From Pseudomonadota bacterium (GTDB lineage Bacteria; Pseudomonadota; Alphaproteobacteria; Sphingomonadales; Sphingomonadaceae): 50,909 nucleotides of DNA. The stretch lies in the NCBI GenBank assembly GCA_023418595.1, contig JAEZZI010000015.1, forward strand, positions 1 to 50,909, in the 5' to 3' direction. Made by a program: the position numbers and the translations under genes. A model generated the notes under the pieces. It made no database searches. It saw only the letters and a list, made by a program, of their open reading frames with translations, and was not told the origin of the DNA. Positions 24,311-32,699 of this stretch are shown here, piece by piece. The stretch's first letter is position 1. Each line of letters starts with the position of its first letter.

Positions 24311-24904
24311 CTACCCTCGAACCCCCTCAACCCTATGCGACGCCATCAGCCATTGCGCCGCCAGTTCGCGCGCCCGCTCTCTGGGCAATCCCAGCGCCCG
24401 GGCCATCGGCGCGCCGAGCAACGCATCGCCCAGCGCCAGCAGCACCAGCTGCAGCGTTTCGTCATGGATCGGCATCTCGCCCGGCTCGTCGCCTTCTCCC
24501 AGTTCGTCGACCAGCCGGTGGATCGCCTCCAATATCGGGTCGAGCGCGTCTTCGTTGCCCGACAGGATCATCCAGCTGGCAAGCGCCCCGGCGCCCTGTT
24601 TGTCGAACGCGTCGAAGGTCAGCTCGACCACTTCGCGCGGATCATGATCGCCCGAGCGCGCGCGGAGTACCGCCGCGCCGATCGTGGCGGTGATATTGTC
24701 CGCCATCGCCGCGATCAGCGCCTTTTGCAGCCCCGCCGCCGACCCGAAATGGTGGAGCAGATTGGCGTGGGTGCGCCCGATGCGCGCCGCCACCGCCTTC
24801 AGAGTTACTGCCTGCGGCCCCATTTCGATCAGCAGCGTGCGCGCGGCGTCCAGCGCGGCGATGCGCGATTCTTCGGGGCTCAGCCGTTTTCTTATTGTTG
24901 ACAT
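24311..24904 (-). CDS. TetR-family transcriptional regulator
   Basis: A 197-aa repressor with an N-terminal helix-turn-helix (about 12-58; AVTLKAVAARIGRTHANLLHHFGSAAGL) and a ligand-binding C-terminus. It is divergent from a metal-dependent hydrolase gene, with 64 bp between the two starts, so that gene is its likely target. The upstream open frame contains membrane-like residues and is not used; the ATG at 24904 gives a normal TetR start. Confidence 0.88.
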   Translation of the reverse strand: MSTIRKRLSPEESRIAALDAARTLLIEMGPQAVTLKAVAARIGRTHANLLHHFGSAAGLQKALIAAMADNITATIGAAVLRARSGDHDPREVVELTFDAFDKQGAGALASWMILSGNEDALDPILEAIHRLVDELGEGDEPGEMPIHDETLQLVLLALGDALLGAPMARALGLPRERARELAAQWLMASHRVEGVRG

Positions 24905-24968
24905 TCGTGTAAGTAATACCAAGTGACAGAAAGTCAGCGCGATAATGAGTGCGCTTGTTTGGAGCAAA
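24905..24968. promoter_or_regulatory. Shared divergent promoter region of tetR and the hydrolase
   Basis: The 64-bp AT-richer gap must hold both promoters. CTTA and TAAG (about 24892-24914) bracket a possible operator that overlaps the tetR start, but the dyad is short. No clear palindrome can be named. Confidence 0.35.
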
Positions 24969-25841
24969 ATGATGGACATGGCAAAGCCTGTCGCGACGCC
25001 GACTCCGGCCGATCTGGAAATCACCCCGCGCGACCGCCGGTTCGGGCGCGGCGAGGCGCGCTATGGGCGCTGGTGGCTCAACAATGATCCAATCGCGACC
25101 GCGGTGTATAACGCGCTGTCGGTCACCTTTCCCAAGGGAGAGGGGTTCTTCATCGACAGCGTGCGCAAGTTCCGCGACGGCGCGCCGCCCAAGCTGGCCG
25201 CCGAAATCGCCGCTTTCACCAAACAGGAGGTCATGCACACCCGCGAGCATGTCGCCTTCAACCGTCACGTCACCGATCAGGGTTACGACATCAGCCGGTT
25301 GGACAAGGAAGTCGACCGCGTGCTCGATTTGGCCAAGGGGCGCCCACCGATCGCGAGCCTTGCCGCGACGATGGCGCTCGAGCATTTCACCGCGATCCTG
25401 GCGCACGAACTGCTCGCCGACCCGCGGCATCTGGCGGGCGCGGACGCCGATGCAGGCGACATGTGGCGCTGGCACGCGCTGGAGGAAGTCGAGCACAAGG
25501 GCGTCGCCTATGACACCTGGCTGCATGCGACGCGCGACTGGTCGCGGTTCAAACGCTGGCGGATCAAGGCGCTGGTGATGCTGATCGTCACCGGGCGGTT
25601 CTTCAACGGACGGCGAAAGGGCGTGCTCGACCTGCTGCGGCAGGACGGATTGACGGGGCCGCGCGTGTGGGGACGGCTGGCATGGTATGTCCTCGCCAAG
25701 CCCGGGATGATGCGCAAGATATTGGGCGCATGGATCGCGTTCTTCCTCCCCGGATTCCATCCGTGGAACGAAGATGACCGCGCGCTGATCGGCAAGGCGG
25801 ACAGCGAGTTTGTCGATGCGCGGATGCCGATTCCCGCCTGA
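24969..25841 (+). CDS. Predicted metal-dependent hydrolase (PF10118 family)
   Basis: A 290-aa protein of the uncharacterised metal-dependent hydrolase family. Metal-ligand-like residues are arranged as in ferritin-like di-iron proteins: FTKQEVMHTREH, MALEHFTAIL and WHALEEVEHKGVAYD. The C-terminal half has amphipathic or membrane-associated helices (LVMLIVTGRFF, IAFFLPGFHPW). Start MMDMAKPVATP at 24969; the frame continues upstream to 24945. It is probably controlled by the divergent TetR regulator. Substrate unknown. Confidence 0.8.
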   Translation: MMDMAKPVATPTPADLEITPRDRRFGRGEARYGRWWLNNDPIATAVYNALSVTFPKGEGFFIDSVRKFRDGAPPKLAAEIAAFTKQEVMHTREHVAFNRHVTDQGYDISRLDKEVDRVLDLAKGRPPIASLAATMALEHFTAILAHELLADPRHLAGADADAGDMWRWHALEEVEHKGVAYDTWLHATRDWSRFKRWRIKALVMLIVTGRFFNGRRKGVLDLLRQDGLTGPRVWGRLAWYVLAKPGMMRKILGAWIAFFLPGFHPWNEDDRALIGKADSEFVDARMPIPA

Positions 25842-25857
25842 CCGTGCCCACCCTCAA

Positions 25858-25906
25858 GTAAAGAGCTCTTGACACCTCGCGAGTCGGGATGACAAGAGCT
25901 CTTTAC
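25858..25906. promoter_or_regulatory. Dyad operator/promoter candidate of the Xre operon
   Basis: Perfect 14-bp arms GTAAAGAGCTCTTG (25858-25871) and CAAGAGCTCTTTAC (25893-25906) are 21 bases apart. Each arm contains the palindrome AAGAGCTCTT. A TTGACA -35-like box (25869-25874) lies at the edge of the first arm, so the two arms would bracket the promoter of the Xre gene. There is no T run, so it does not look like a terminator. Autoregulation is inferred. Confidence 0.55.
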
Positions 25907-25933
25907 AGATCAAGGGAGAGTGGAGGGCGTGGC

Positions 25934-26188
25934 ATGCGAAGCGACTGGTTCCGATACTGGAGCAGCGGCGTGAAGAACCGGCTGCGCGAATTACGGGCTG
26001 AGCACGGGTTCAGCCAGGGCGCGCTGGCGCTCGCGCTGGGTGTGTCGCGCCAGACGATCAACGCCGTCGAAACCGACAAATACGACCCCAGCCTGCCGCT
26101 GGCGCTGCGCATGTCGAAGGTGTTCGGGGTCGCCGTCGACCAAATCTTCTTCGACGACTGGCAGCCGGGGGAGGCGACCAATGGCTGA
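25934..26188 (+). CDS. Xre-family (HTH_3) transcriptional regulator
   Basis: An 84-aa DNA-binding protein. The HTH core is VKNRLRELRAEHGFSQGALA, then LGVSRQTINAVETDKYDPSLPLAL. The ATG at 25934 has GGAGGG six bases upstream. A GTG at 25970 (VKNRLREL) also has a GGAG and matches the usual short form of this family (72 aa), so the start is uncertain. The stop overlaps the next gene by 8 bases. These short Xre proteins are often autoregulators of an operon with membrane proteins, which is the layout here. Confidence 0.87.
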   Translation: MRSDWFRYWSSGVKNRLRELRAEHGFSQGALALALGVSRQTINAVETDKYDPSLPLALRMSKVFGVAVDQIFFDDWQPGEATNG

Positions 26189-26339
26189 TGCAGCGACATG
26201 GGCAAAGAAGGGCGGCGGCATCGCGCTGTGTGCGGTGGCGGGCGGCATCGGCGGCTATTTCTTCGGGCGGGTCATTCCCAAGGGCACGCTCGACTGGATT
26301 CAAGCGGCGGATGTCGGCGCGCTGTTGATCCGGCGATGA
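26181..26339 (+). CDS. Small membrane protein of the Xre operon
   Basis: A 52-aa ORF beginning MADAATWAKKGGGIALCAVAGG, with one hydrophobic stretch (about 12-30) and a second that begins near 43 (AADVGALLI) but is cut by the stop. It overlaps the xre gene by 8 bases and the next ORF by 4 (ATGA). The abrupt end inside a hydrophobic stretch suggests that it and the next ORF were once one protein. No family is recognised. Confidence 0.6.
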   Translation: MADAATWAKKGGGIALCAVAGGIGGYFFGRVIPKGTLDWIQAADVGALLIRR

Positions 26340-26833
26340 TGATCGCGACGGCGGGCGTCGTGTTCTGGTTCACGCTCGACGAGTGGCGCTACAAGAAACA
26401 GCTCGAGGGGCACGAAGATGCCGACCCCGTCGATCCGTCAGCGATGCGCAGTGCGCGGATGCAGGCACTGGTGCTGGTCGCGTCAGGGGTAGTTCTGGCG
26501 GTTCCGGTCGCAGCGGCGGGGCTTGGGCTGAACGGCGCCGGGCGGACTTCGGCATGGCTGGTCGCGCTGGCATTGCTGCTGTTGCTGGTGTGGGAAACTC
26601 GGCTCAATTTCCGCATCTGGCGCGAAAGCGACGAGATGGTGCGTCAGGCAATGGTGGCGACCTGTGCGGTCTGCTTTTTCGGAACGCAACTGGTCTTCAT
26701 CTCCTATGCCGCGCTGGTTCGGTTGGAGCTGGTGCCGGATATCGGGATGTGGTCGCTCGCGGTGATGCTGATGGCGATCTATCTTGTGATCAGCTTCGTG
26801 ATTTCGCTGCGCTTCGGGTTCGGCAAGCCCTGA
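26336..26833 (+). CDS. Multi-span membrane protein of the Xre operon
   Basis: A 165-aa protein with about five membrane segments (MMIATAGVVFWFTL; ALVLVASGVVLAVPVAAAGLG; SAWLVALALLLLLVW; MVATCAVCFFGTQLVFISYAAL; MWSLAVMLMAIYLVISFVISL). It starts at ATG 26336 overlapping the previous stop. The first segment begins at the initiator Met, which is odd for an independent protein and supports the split-gene reading. Function unknown; co-regulation with Xre is likely. Confidence 0.7.
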   Translation: MMIATAGVVFWFTLDEWRYKKQLEGHEDADPVDPSAMRSARMQALVLVASGVVLAVPVAAAGLGLNGAGRTSAWLVALALLLLLVWETRLNFRIWRESDEMVRQAMVATCAVCFFGTQLVFISYAALVRLELVPDIGMWSLAVMLMAIYLVISFVISLRFGFGKP

Positions 26834-26853
26834 ACGGGTAAACTACAAAACTC

Positions 26854-26961
26854 TCCCGTTCGCATTGAGCTTGTCGACCCGAAGGGCGGCGCAAGCCAAA
26901 TGCTGTCCTTTCTTGCGTAGCCAAGAAGGACAGTGCTTCGACAGGCTCCAGCACGAACGGG
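26854..26961. repeat. Inverted repeat, GAGCTTGTCGA / TCGACAGGCT family, diverged
   Basis: Outer arms CCCGTTCG...TTGAGCTTGTCGA and TCGACAGGCTCCAGCACGAACGGG are complementary with mismatches, and inner GTCCTTTCTTG and CAAGAAGGAC form a further stem. Same type as 12706-12806. Confidence 0.8.
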
Positions 26962-26967
26962 GAGGGG

Positions 26968-27570
26968 TCAAGCCGCCAGTCGAAGTTTCATTCGCTCGTC
27001 ATCCGGTGACTTTTTGAGAGAAGGGCCATCCGGGCAGGGGCCGTCCGCGCATTCGGTCAGATCGAGCGTATAGGTGTGGCACGGCACCTTGCCCCCGCGC
27101 GACAGCGAGTGGACGCGCTCGATCTGACCGGTCGTGCGAAACCCGGCCTTGCGCAGCACCGCGCCCGATGCGGGGTTGTCGGTCATGTGCCCCGCGGTCA
27201 GTCGCCGGATGCGCAAGGAATGCCGCGCGGTGTCGATCAGCGCGCGGACGGCTTCGGTGGCATAGCCGCGACCCCAGGCGTCGGGGGTGATCCAGAAGGC
27301 CAGATCATGGGCTTTGCCTTCCAGCGGCCCCAATCCCATGCCGCCGATGATCCGCGCCGGTCCGCCGCCTTCCGCGGTGGTGATGACGAACAGCGGCGTC
27401 GTCGCCCCGCGTTCGGCGCGCAGCCAGTCGCGAGCGTTCTCGACATGATAGGGCCAGGGCGCGGTGGCCAGGTTTCGCACGACCGCTTCATGCCCCATCG
27501 CCGCCGCCAGTGCGGGGGCGTCCTCAATCCAGCCGGGGCGTAACGTCAGGCGCTTGGTACGCACGAACAT
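26968..27570 (-). CDS. GNAT-family N-acetyltransferase (RimJ/RimL-like)
   Basis: A 200-aa acetyltransferase. The family start MFVRTKRLTLRPGWIEDAPAL is followed by the acetyl-CoA binding block AWGRGYATEAVRALI and the DNPASGAVLRKAGF motif, typical of ribosomal-protein-acetyltransferase-like GNATs (Acetyltransf_3). A GGAGG-like site (GAAGGAG) precedes the ATG at 27570. A longer frame to 27741 crosses the rpmA terminator and is not used. The substrate cannot be told. Confidence 0.88.
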   Translation of the reverse strand: MFVRTKRLTLRPGWIEDAPALAAAMGHEAVVRNLATAPWPYHVENARDWLRAERGATTPLFVITTAEGGGPARIIGGMGLGPLEGKAHDLAFWITPDAWGRGYATEAVRALIDTARHSLRIRRLTAGHMTDNPASGAVLRKAGFRTTGQIERVHSLSRGGKVPCHTYTLDLTECADGPCPDGPSLKKSPDDERMKLRLAA

Positions 27571-27656
27571 GGGGCACTCCTTCCTCTCTCTCAAGCGTCG
27601 CCATGCCCGACTTTGATGACGGGATAGCGACGCAGGGCCTTGGGGGGAGGGAGCAC

Positions 27657-27690
27657 AAGAAAAAAGGGAGCCGGGGCGACCCGTCTCCCT
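27657..27690 (-). terminator. Intrinsic terminator of rplU-rpmA
   Basis: On the minus strand GGGAG-A-CGGG pairs with CCCG-G-CTCCC (27689-27666), followed by six T residues (27665-27660). It lies about 70 bp after the rpmA stop. Confidence 0.85.
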
Positions 27691-27760
27691 TGTCTGGTTG
27701 TTCCGGCTGTCGGGCCGGAACCGGGTCGTCCTGGTGGACAACCCGACTGGTTGTCCGATG

Positions 27761-28030
27761 TTATTCGGCGGCCGCCATAATCGGCGCTACCGACGCAAAT
27801 TTGCGGCCGAGCTTGCCTTCGCGGAATTCCACGCGGCCGTCGGTCAGCGCGAACAGGGTATGATCCTTGCCCATGCCGACATTGGTGCCTGCGTAGAATT
27901 TGGTGCCGCGCTGGCGCACGATGATGTTGCCGGCGACGACTTCCTGTCCGCCGAACTTCTTCACGCCGAGACGGCGACCCGCGGAATCGCGACCGTTGCG
28001 CGAAGAACCGCCTGCCTTTTTATGTGCCAT
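27761..28030 (-). CDS. rpmA: 50S ribosomal protein L27
   Basis: L27 (89 aa) lies at the peptidyl-transferase centre of the large subunit. MAHKKAGGSSRNGRDSAGRR is the conserved N-terminus, directly beginning with MAHKK, so no N-terminal cleavage extension of the Firmicutes type is present. The motif GQEVVAGNIIVRQRGTKF follows. It is downstream of rplU by 29 bp and shares its transcript. Confidence 0.98.
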   Translation of the reverse strand: MAHKKAGGSSRNGRDSAGRRLGVKKFGGQEVVAGNIIVRQRGTKFYAGTNVGMGKDHTLFALTDGRVEFREGKLGRKFASVAPIMAAAE

Positions 28031-28059
28031 TGTCTAAACTCCTCAGCTCAGTTCGGCGC

Positions 28060-28470
28060 TTACGCGTCGGTCTTCTTGGCTGCGGCCTTTTTGGGCGCTG
28101 CCTTGGTTTCGGTTTCGGCAGGAGCCGCGTCGGCGGTTTCCGCCTTCTTCGCAGTCTTTGCCTTCTTCTCTTCGCCGCCGATCGCCGTGATCTTCAGGAT
28201 CGTATGCTGCTGGCGGTGGCCGTTCTTGCGGCGATAGTTATGCCGACGGCGCTTCTTGAAAACGATGACCTTTTCGCCCTGCGCCTGCGCGATGACTTCG
28301 GCGGAGACGACCAGGCCGTCGACCGACTTCAGCTCGCCGCCGTCGCCCGCCAGGAGCACGTCGCTCAGCTTGACCGACGAACCGGCCTCGCCGTCGATCT
28401 TCTCGACGACGATCTTGTCTCCTGCGGCAACGCGATACTGCTTGCCGCCCGTGCGCACGATTGCGAACAT
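28060..28470 (-). CDS. rplU: 50S ribosomal protein L21
   Basis: L21 (136 aa) starts MFAIVRTGGKQYRVAAGDKI and contains VIVFKKRRRHNYRRKNGHRQ, the rRNA-binding signature. A C-terminal extension of about 38 residues, rich in Ala, Lys, Glu and Thr, goes beyond the roughly 100-residue core, as in several alphaproteobacteria. It is the first gene of rplU-rpmA; its 131-bp upstream region should carry the promoter. Confidence 0.98.
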   Translation of the reverse strand: MFAIVRTGGKQYRVAAGDKIVVEKIDGEAGSSVKLSDVLLAGDGGELKSVDGLVVSAEVIAQAQGEKVIVFKKRRRHNYRRKNGHRQQHTILKITAIGGEEKKAKTAKKAETADAAPAETETKAAPKKAAAKKTDA

Positions 28471-28601
28471 TGGCTCTGCTCTTTTTTCAATACAGTTACC
28501 CGCGCAAGGCCGGGGCCGCGCGGGAAGGAAGGGTGCGGCTATGCGATGCGCCCGATTCTGTCAACCTTGCGGGTGCCAGAAAATCGGGGAGCATCCGTGA
28601 A

Positions 28602-28991
28602 TCAGTGGCGATGCTCGCGCTTCAACAGGTAACGCCCGTCATCGGTGGTATCGAACAGCCCGCGGATGGCGGGGTGGTCGATCGGCTCGTCGCTGTCGTC
28701 AGTTACCAGATTCTGCTGGCTGACATAGGCGACGTAAGATGATTCGGCGTTTTCCGCGAGCAGGTGATAAAAGGGCTGGTCCTTGCGCGGACGCACATCT
28801 TCGGGAATCGCGTCATACCATTCGTCGGTATTGGCGAAGACCGGATCGATATCGAACACCACGCCGCGGAAATCGAACAGCCGGTGACGGACCACGTCGC
28901 CGACGTTGAAGCGGGCATGCGCGACCGGCGGCACGGCGATGGCGGCGTCGAGGGGAAGCGTATTGGTCGTGAAACGATGCGACATGGCCAT
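28602..28991 (-). CDS. hspQ: Heat shock protein HspQ (YccV-like, hemimethylated-DNA-binding)
   Basis: A 129-aa protein with the YccV domain: FNVGDVVRHRLFDFRGVVFDIDPVF, EWYDAIPEDVRPRKDQPFYHLLAEN and YVAYVSQQNL. In enterobacteria HspQ is a Lon specificity-enhancing factor. The ATG at 28991 (MAMSHRF) and one at 28985 are both possible. It is upstream of rplU on the same strand with 131 bp between. Confidence 0.9.
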   Translation of the reverse strand: MAMSHRFTTNTLPLDAAIAVPPVAHARFNVGDVVRHRLFDFRGVVFDIDPVFANTDEWYDAIPEDVRPRKDQPFYHLLAENAESSYVAYVSQQNLVTDDSDEPIDHPAIRGLFDTTDDGRYLLKREHRH

Positions 28992-29150
28992 AATCTAATG
29001 TCTCTTGCGCGGCGCACAAGCCGGGCTGCGACAGACAGTTGTGGATAGTCGCGCGCAAGCACCCGGACCCTCTTGCCAGCCGCGAACTTGTCGATTAGAC
29101 GCCCGCCTTTATCGACCGGCGCGGACCAATCCCACGCCTTATGACCTCGC

Positions 29151-29240
<90 letters not shown>

Positions 29241-29563
29241 CGGTCACCTTAATCGTTGGCATCGTCGACAAGATCGCGATCGACCACTCTGCGGGTGTGG
29301 CACTCCGGCCAGCAGCCCTGGACCACCGGATGACATCGCCAAAAGGGGCATGACAGTCGCGAGCGAGCGAGGCTCGAGTGCGCGATCGGCCGGAAAGAAC
29401 GCAAGGTCAGCGTCATCCCGTCGCTGCGCGCCGTGGTCAAATCGCGTGGCTGCTATCTCTTAGGCTTGCGCCACAGCGATGCGTCGATCGAAGTTTTTTG
29501 TTTCCGAGACGCTTTCGAGCAAGGGGTGAGGGCCGACCGCAATGTCGGTCGGCCCAATGCAAT
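29241..29563. other. Gene-free stretch after tRNA-Ser, ending in a stem-loop
   Basis: No ORF here has a recognisable domain. The 3' side of a tRNA gene is a frequent integration site, but no integrase gene or repeat of the tRNA end is seen. A perfect 10-bp hairpin (29530-29539 with 29546-29555) stands 9 bp after the GH3 stop on the minus strand and probably ends that transcript, although no T run follows. Confidence 0.45.
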
Positions 29564-32086
29564 TCATTTCTTGCACGCCAGCGTTTCGTCGCCCTCGGTG
29601 CCGAGCGCTGCCCTGGCGATGCTGAGACTGCCGCTGCCTTGCAGCGGCAGCGCCATCGGGACCTCGATCACGGCCATGTTCGCGCCTGCTGCGGCGAAGC
29701 ATTTGAGCGGCACGGCAATCCGCCGCCACTCTCCTCGCGGCAATTGCGCGATGCGTTGGGCGGGGACGGTGGCGGTGGCGCCGCCTGCGCTGCGGGTGCC
29801 GATGGTGACGGGGCCGGTGATCGCCGAATCGCGGCGGATGGTCATCACCAGCGCCACATCGCCATTGGTTTCGCGCACCAGATCCATCGGCGTCAGGCTG
29901 GCGAGCGCGATCGTCGCCGGGCCTTTCGAGATATCGAAGCGGCGCGCGCCTTCCTGAACGATATGGTCGGTTGCCGATACCTTGACCCGCCCGCCCATCG
30001 CCGACGCAGGCGTGGCGGTGATGCGCGTCATATCGGCAGCGCCGTCGCCCAGATAAAGCGACAGCGAGGTCGCGGGCAGACCGCGATCGAGATAGGTGCC
30101 GCCCGCATCGGCGACATCGACGCCGGGTTCTTCCGACAATGGCTTCCACGCAGGCGCTGGCTGTCCAAGCGTCAGGCCATAGCCGAGCGGATATAGCGTC
30201 GCGCCCTTCGCATCGGCGGTCGCGGGCCAGGGCGTCGGCAGCTTTCCGGTGAAATCATAAGCCGCGCGGCGGTCCTTGCGCTGGACCAGCAGGTCGGCGA
30301 TTCCGCCGCCTTCGGAGCCGGGCAACCAGGCGACCACGAACGCGTCGGCGAGATTGAGCGCAGGGTTCACGAACAGGGGCCGTCCGGTAATCATCACCGC
30401 GACGACCGGGATCCCCGCCGCCTTCAGCTTGCGCATCGTCTCGAACGGGGTGCGCAGCTCGGGGCGGAGTTGTAGTGTCGCGAGGTCGCCCTGGAATTCG
30501 GCATAGGGGGTTTCGCCGAACACCACGACCGCGACATCGGGCCTGGTCGTATAGCTGCCGTCGGGGGACAGGGTGGCGGTGCCGCCGCTAGCCCTGATCG
30601 CATCGTCCAGCCCCTTCCAGATCGACGTCGCGCCGGGGAAATTGTCGTTATCGACGCCGGTACCCTGCCAGGTGATGGTCCAGCCGCCGGCCTGACGCCC
30701 GATATCGTCTGCCCCGTCGCCCGCGACCAGCACGCGCGCGCCTGCCTTGATCGGCAGCACCGATCCCTGATGCTTCAGGAGAACGAGCGACTTGCGCACC
30801 GCTTCGCGCGCCAGCGCGCGGTGCTCGGGCGCGCCGAGCAACTCGAACTGTCCGGCATAGCGGCGCGATGACGGCTTGCCCGCGTCGAACAGACCCATGC
30901 GCAACTTGACCCGCAGAATCCGCGCGACCGCATCGTCGAGGCGGGCCATCGGCACGGTGCCGTCCTTCACCTGCGCGGTCAGTGTGCCGTGCAGGTCGCG
31001 CCAGCTGTCGGGCGCCATATACATATCGAGCCCGGCGAGCAGCGCCTGCGGGCAACTGGCATTGGTGCAGCCCGCGACCTGGCCATGCGCGTTCCAGTCG
31101 GTGACGACGAGGCCGCCGAAATTCATTCGCTCTTTCAAAACGTCGGTGACCAACCCTTTGTGTCCGGCAATCTTGATGCCCTTCCAGCTGGAAAAGCTGG
31201 TCATCACGGTTTCAACTCCGGCCTCGATCGCTGGGACGTAAGGGGTGCCGTGGATGTCGCGCAGTTCGGCCTCCGACATGGTCGCGTCGCCCTGATCCCG
31301 GCCGTCGACGGTGCCGCCATCGGCGAGATAATGTTTGGTGGAGGCAATGACGTGCGGGCCGTCCAGCGTCCGCGTGCCGCCGGGATCGCCCTGCAGGCCG
31401 CGGATCATCCGTCCGGCATAGCTCGCGACCAGCCTGGGGTCGGACGAATAGCCTTCATAGGCGCGGCCCCAGCGGAAATCCTGGGGCACGGTGATGGTCG
31501 GGGCAAAGGTCCATTCCTGGCCCGTGGCGCGGATTTCGAGCGCCGTCGCCTGGCCGATCCGTTCGATCATGGCCGGATCGCGCGCCGCGCCCAGCCCGAT
31601 ATTATGCGGAAACAAGGTCGCGCCGACGATGTTCGAATGGCCGTGGACGGCGTCGGTGCCCCAGATGACGGGAATGGCGGCGCGGCCGCCGCTGGTGTCC
31701 ACCGATGCCTCGTAAAACCGGTCGGCGAGCGCCAGCCACTCCTTGGGGGCTGCGAATTCGTCATTATTGGGCGCGGAATTGCCGCCGTTCAGCACCGAAC
31801 CGAGATGATAGCGGCGCACATCTTCGGGGGTCACGCTGGCGATGTCGCCCTGGATCACCTGACCGACCTTTTCCTCGACCGTCATGCGTTTCAGCAGATC
31901 GGCGATGCGCGCTTCGATCGCGGGATCGGTTGCATGGGGCCATTTGGGGGCGGGCCAGATTGCCGGGTTTACCGCATCGCTGCCGTCCGGGGATTTCGCG
32001 GCGGGCGCGGGTGTCGGCGCAGTTTGAGCGCTCGCGATCGAAGCGGTGGCGAGTAGCAACGTCATCAATCCCAAGCGATGCCCCAT
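29564..32086 (-). CDS. Glycoside hydrolase family 3, exported beta-glucosidase-like
   Basis: An 840-aa protein with a signal peptide (1-20, ending IASA). The N-terminal GH3 barrel (about 55-390) has IPVIWGTDAVHGHSN and the catalytic-nucleophile motif GLVVTDWNAHG. The C-terminal GH3 domain (about 420-620) and a C-terminal beta-domain (about 670-835) follow, as in exo-1,4-beta-glucosidases (ExoP/CelD type) acting on beta-glucans in the periplasm. The ATG at 32086 has GGAGGGG upstream. A LacI-type operator lies 17 bp before it. No transporter or TonB receptor is adjacent. Confidence 0.93.
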   Translation of the reverse strand: MGHRLGLMTLLLATASIASAQTAPTPAPAAKSPDGSDAVNPAIWPAPKWPHATDPAIEARIADLLKRMTVEEKVGQVIQGDIASVTPEDVRRYHLGSVLNGGNSAPNNDEFAAPKEWLALADRFYEASVDTSGGRAAIPVIWGTDAVHGHSNIVGATLFPHNIGLGAARDPAMIERIGQATALEIRATGQEWTFAPTITVPQDFRWGRAYEGYSSDPRLVASYAGRMIRGLQGDPGGTRTLDGPHVIASTKHYLADGGTVDGRDQGDATMSEAELRDIHGTPYVPAIEAGVETVMTSFSSWKGIKIAGHKGLVTDVLKERMNFGGLVVTDWNAHGQVAGCTNASCPQALLAGLDMYMAPDSWRDLHGTLTAQVKDGTVPMARLDDAVARILRVKLRMGLFDAGKPSSRRYAGQFELLGAPEHRALAREAVRKSLVLLKHQGSVLPIKAGARVLVAGDGADDIGRQAGGWTITWQGTGVDNDNFPGATSIWKGLDDAIRASGGTATLSPDGSYTTRPDVAVVVFGETPYAEFQGDLATLQLRPELRTPFETMRKLKAAGIPVVAVMITGRPLFVNPALNLADAFVVAWLPGSEGGGIADLLVQRKDRRAAYDFTGKLPTPWPATADAKGATLYPLGYGLTLGQPAPAWKPLSEEPGVDVADAGGTYLDRGLPATSLSLYLGDGAADMTRITATPASAMGGRVKVSATDHIVQEGARRFDISKGPATIALASLTPMDLVRETNGDVALVMTIRRDSAITGPVTIGTRSAGGATATVPAQRIAQLPRGEWRRIAVPLKCFAAAGANMAVIEVPMALPLQGSGSLSIARAALGTEGDETLACKK

Positions 32087-32102
32087 GATCCCCTCCAGTC
32101 TT

Positions 32103-32120
32103 ATTGTGAACGTTCTCAAT
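32103..32120. promoter_or_regulatory. LacI-family operator upstream of the GH3 gene
   Basis: ATTGTGAACGTTCTCAAT is a near-perfect 18-bp palindrome centred on AACGTT (two mismatched positions). GAACGTTC-type dyads are typical binding sites of LacI/GalR-family sugar regulators. It sits 17 bp upstream of the start codon, where a bound repressor would block expression. No lacI-type gene is in the window, so the regulator is encoded elsewhere. Confidence 0.7.
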
Positions 32121-32255
32121 ATGCGAATTAACGTCAAAATCATCGACTGGCAACTGTCGGCGCGCGCTCAACAATAGGGCTGTCGCAGCTGATCGAAGCA
32201 CGCGCCGATGAAACGGACCTCGCACATCGTCGCCGGGGCGCCTAAATCACTTCTC

Positions 32256-32699
32256 GTGACCGCGCCACTCTACAATGCCCGTATCCTGCGCCTTGCGGCT
32301 TCGATCCCGCATCACGCGAGACTCGATTCTCCGATGGCGAGCATCGAGAAGCGCTCGCCGGTATGCGGCAGCCGCGTCATGCTCGACATGAATGCGGACG
32401 ACGAGGGGCGGGTTGCCGGATTGGGACTGGAAGTACGGGCGTGCGCGCTTGGCCAGGCGTCGGCAGCGCTGTTGGCCGAACATGCCCTGGGCAAGTCGGT
32501 TGCCGAACTGGCCGCCGCGCGCGACGCGCTGGCGGACTGGCTGGCGGGGCGCACCCAGCAGCCCGACTGGCCGGGAATCGATGTGTTTGCACCCGCATTG
32601 CCGCACAGTGCGCGGCATGCCTCGATCCGCCTGGCGTTCGAGGCCGCGGCGGAAGCGGCGGCGGAAATCGAACTGAGCCGGCGGAGGACAAGCGCATGA
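32256..32699 (+). CDS. IscU/NifU-N-like iron-sulfur scaffold protein
   Basis: A 147-aa protein of the IscU-like fold. YNARILRLAASIPHHARL is the N-terminal block, with cysteines in VCGSRVMLDM and in ACALGQASAALLAEH. The third canonical scaffold Cys near the C-terminus is not seen; an LPHSARHASIRLAFEA block stands there. The GTG at 32256 is chosen because family members begin just before YN-x-x-ILRLA; an ATG at 32208 in frame adds 16 residues. The stop overlaps the DUF423 start. It may not be a functional cluster scaffold. Confidence 0.75.
   Translation: MTAPLYNARILRLAASIPHHARLDSPMASIEKRSPVCGSRVMLDMNADDEGRVAGLGLEVRACALGQASAALLAEHALGKSVAELAAARDALADWLAGRTQQPDWPGIDVFAPALPHSARHASIRLAFEAAAEAAAEIELSRRRTSA

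Noticed and set aside
32208..32255. Upstream ATG extension of the IscU-like gene
   Set aside because: Adds 16 residues not expected before the conserved YN-x-x-ILRLA block; left as an alternative only.
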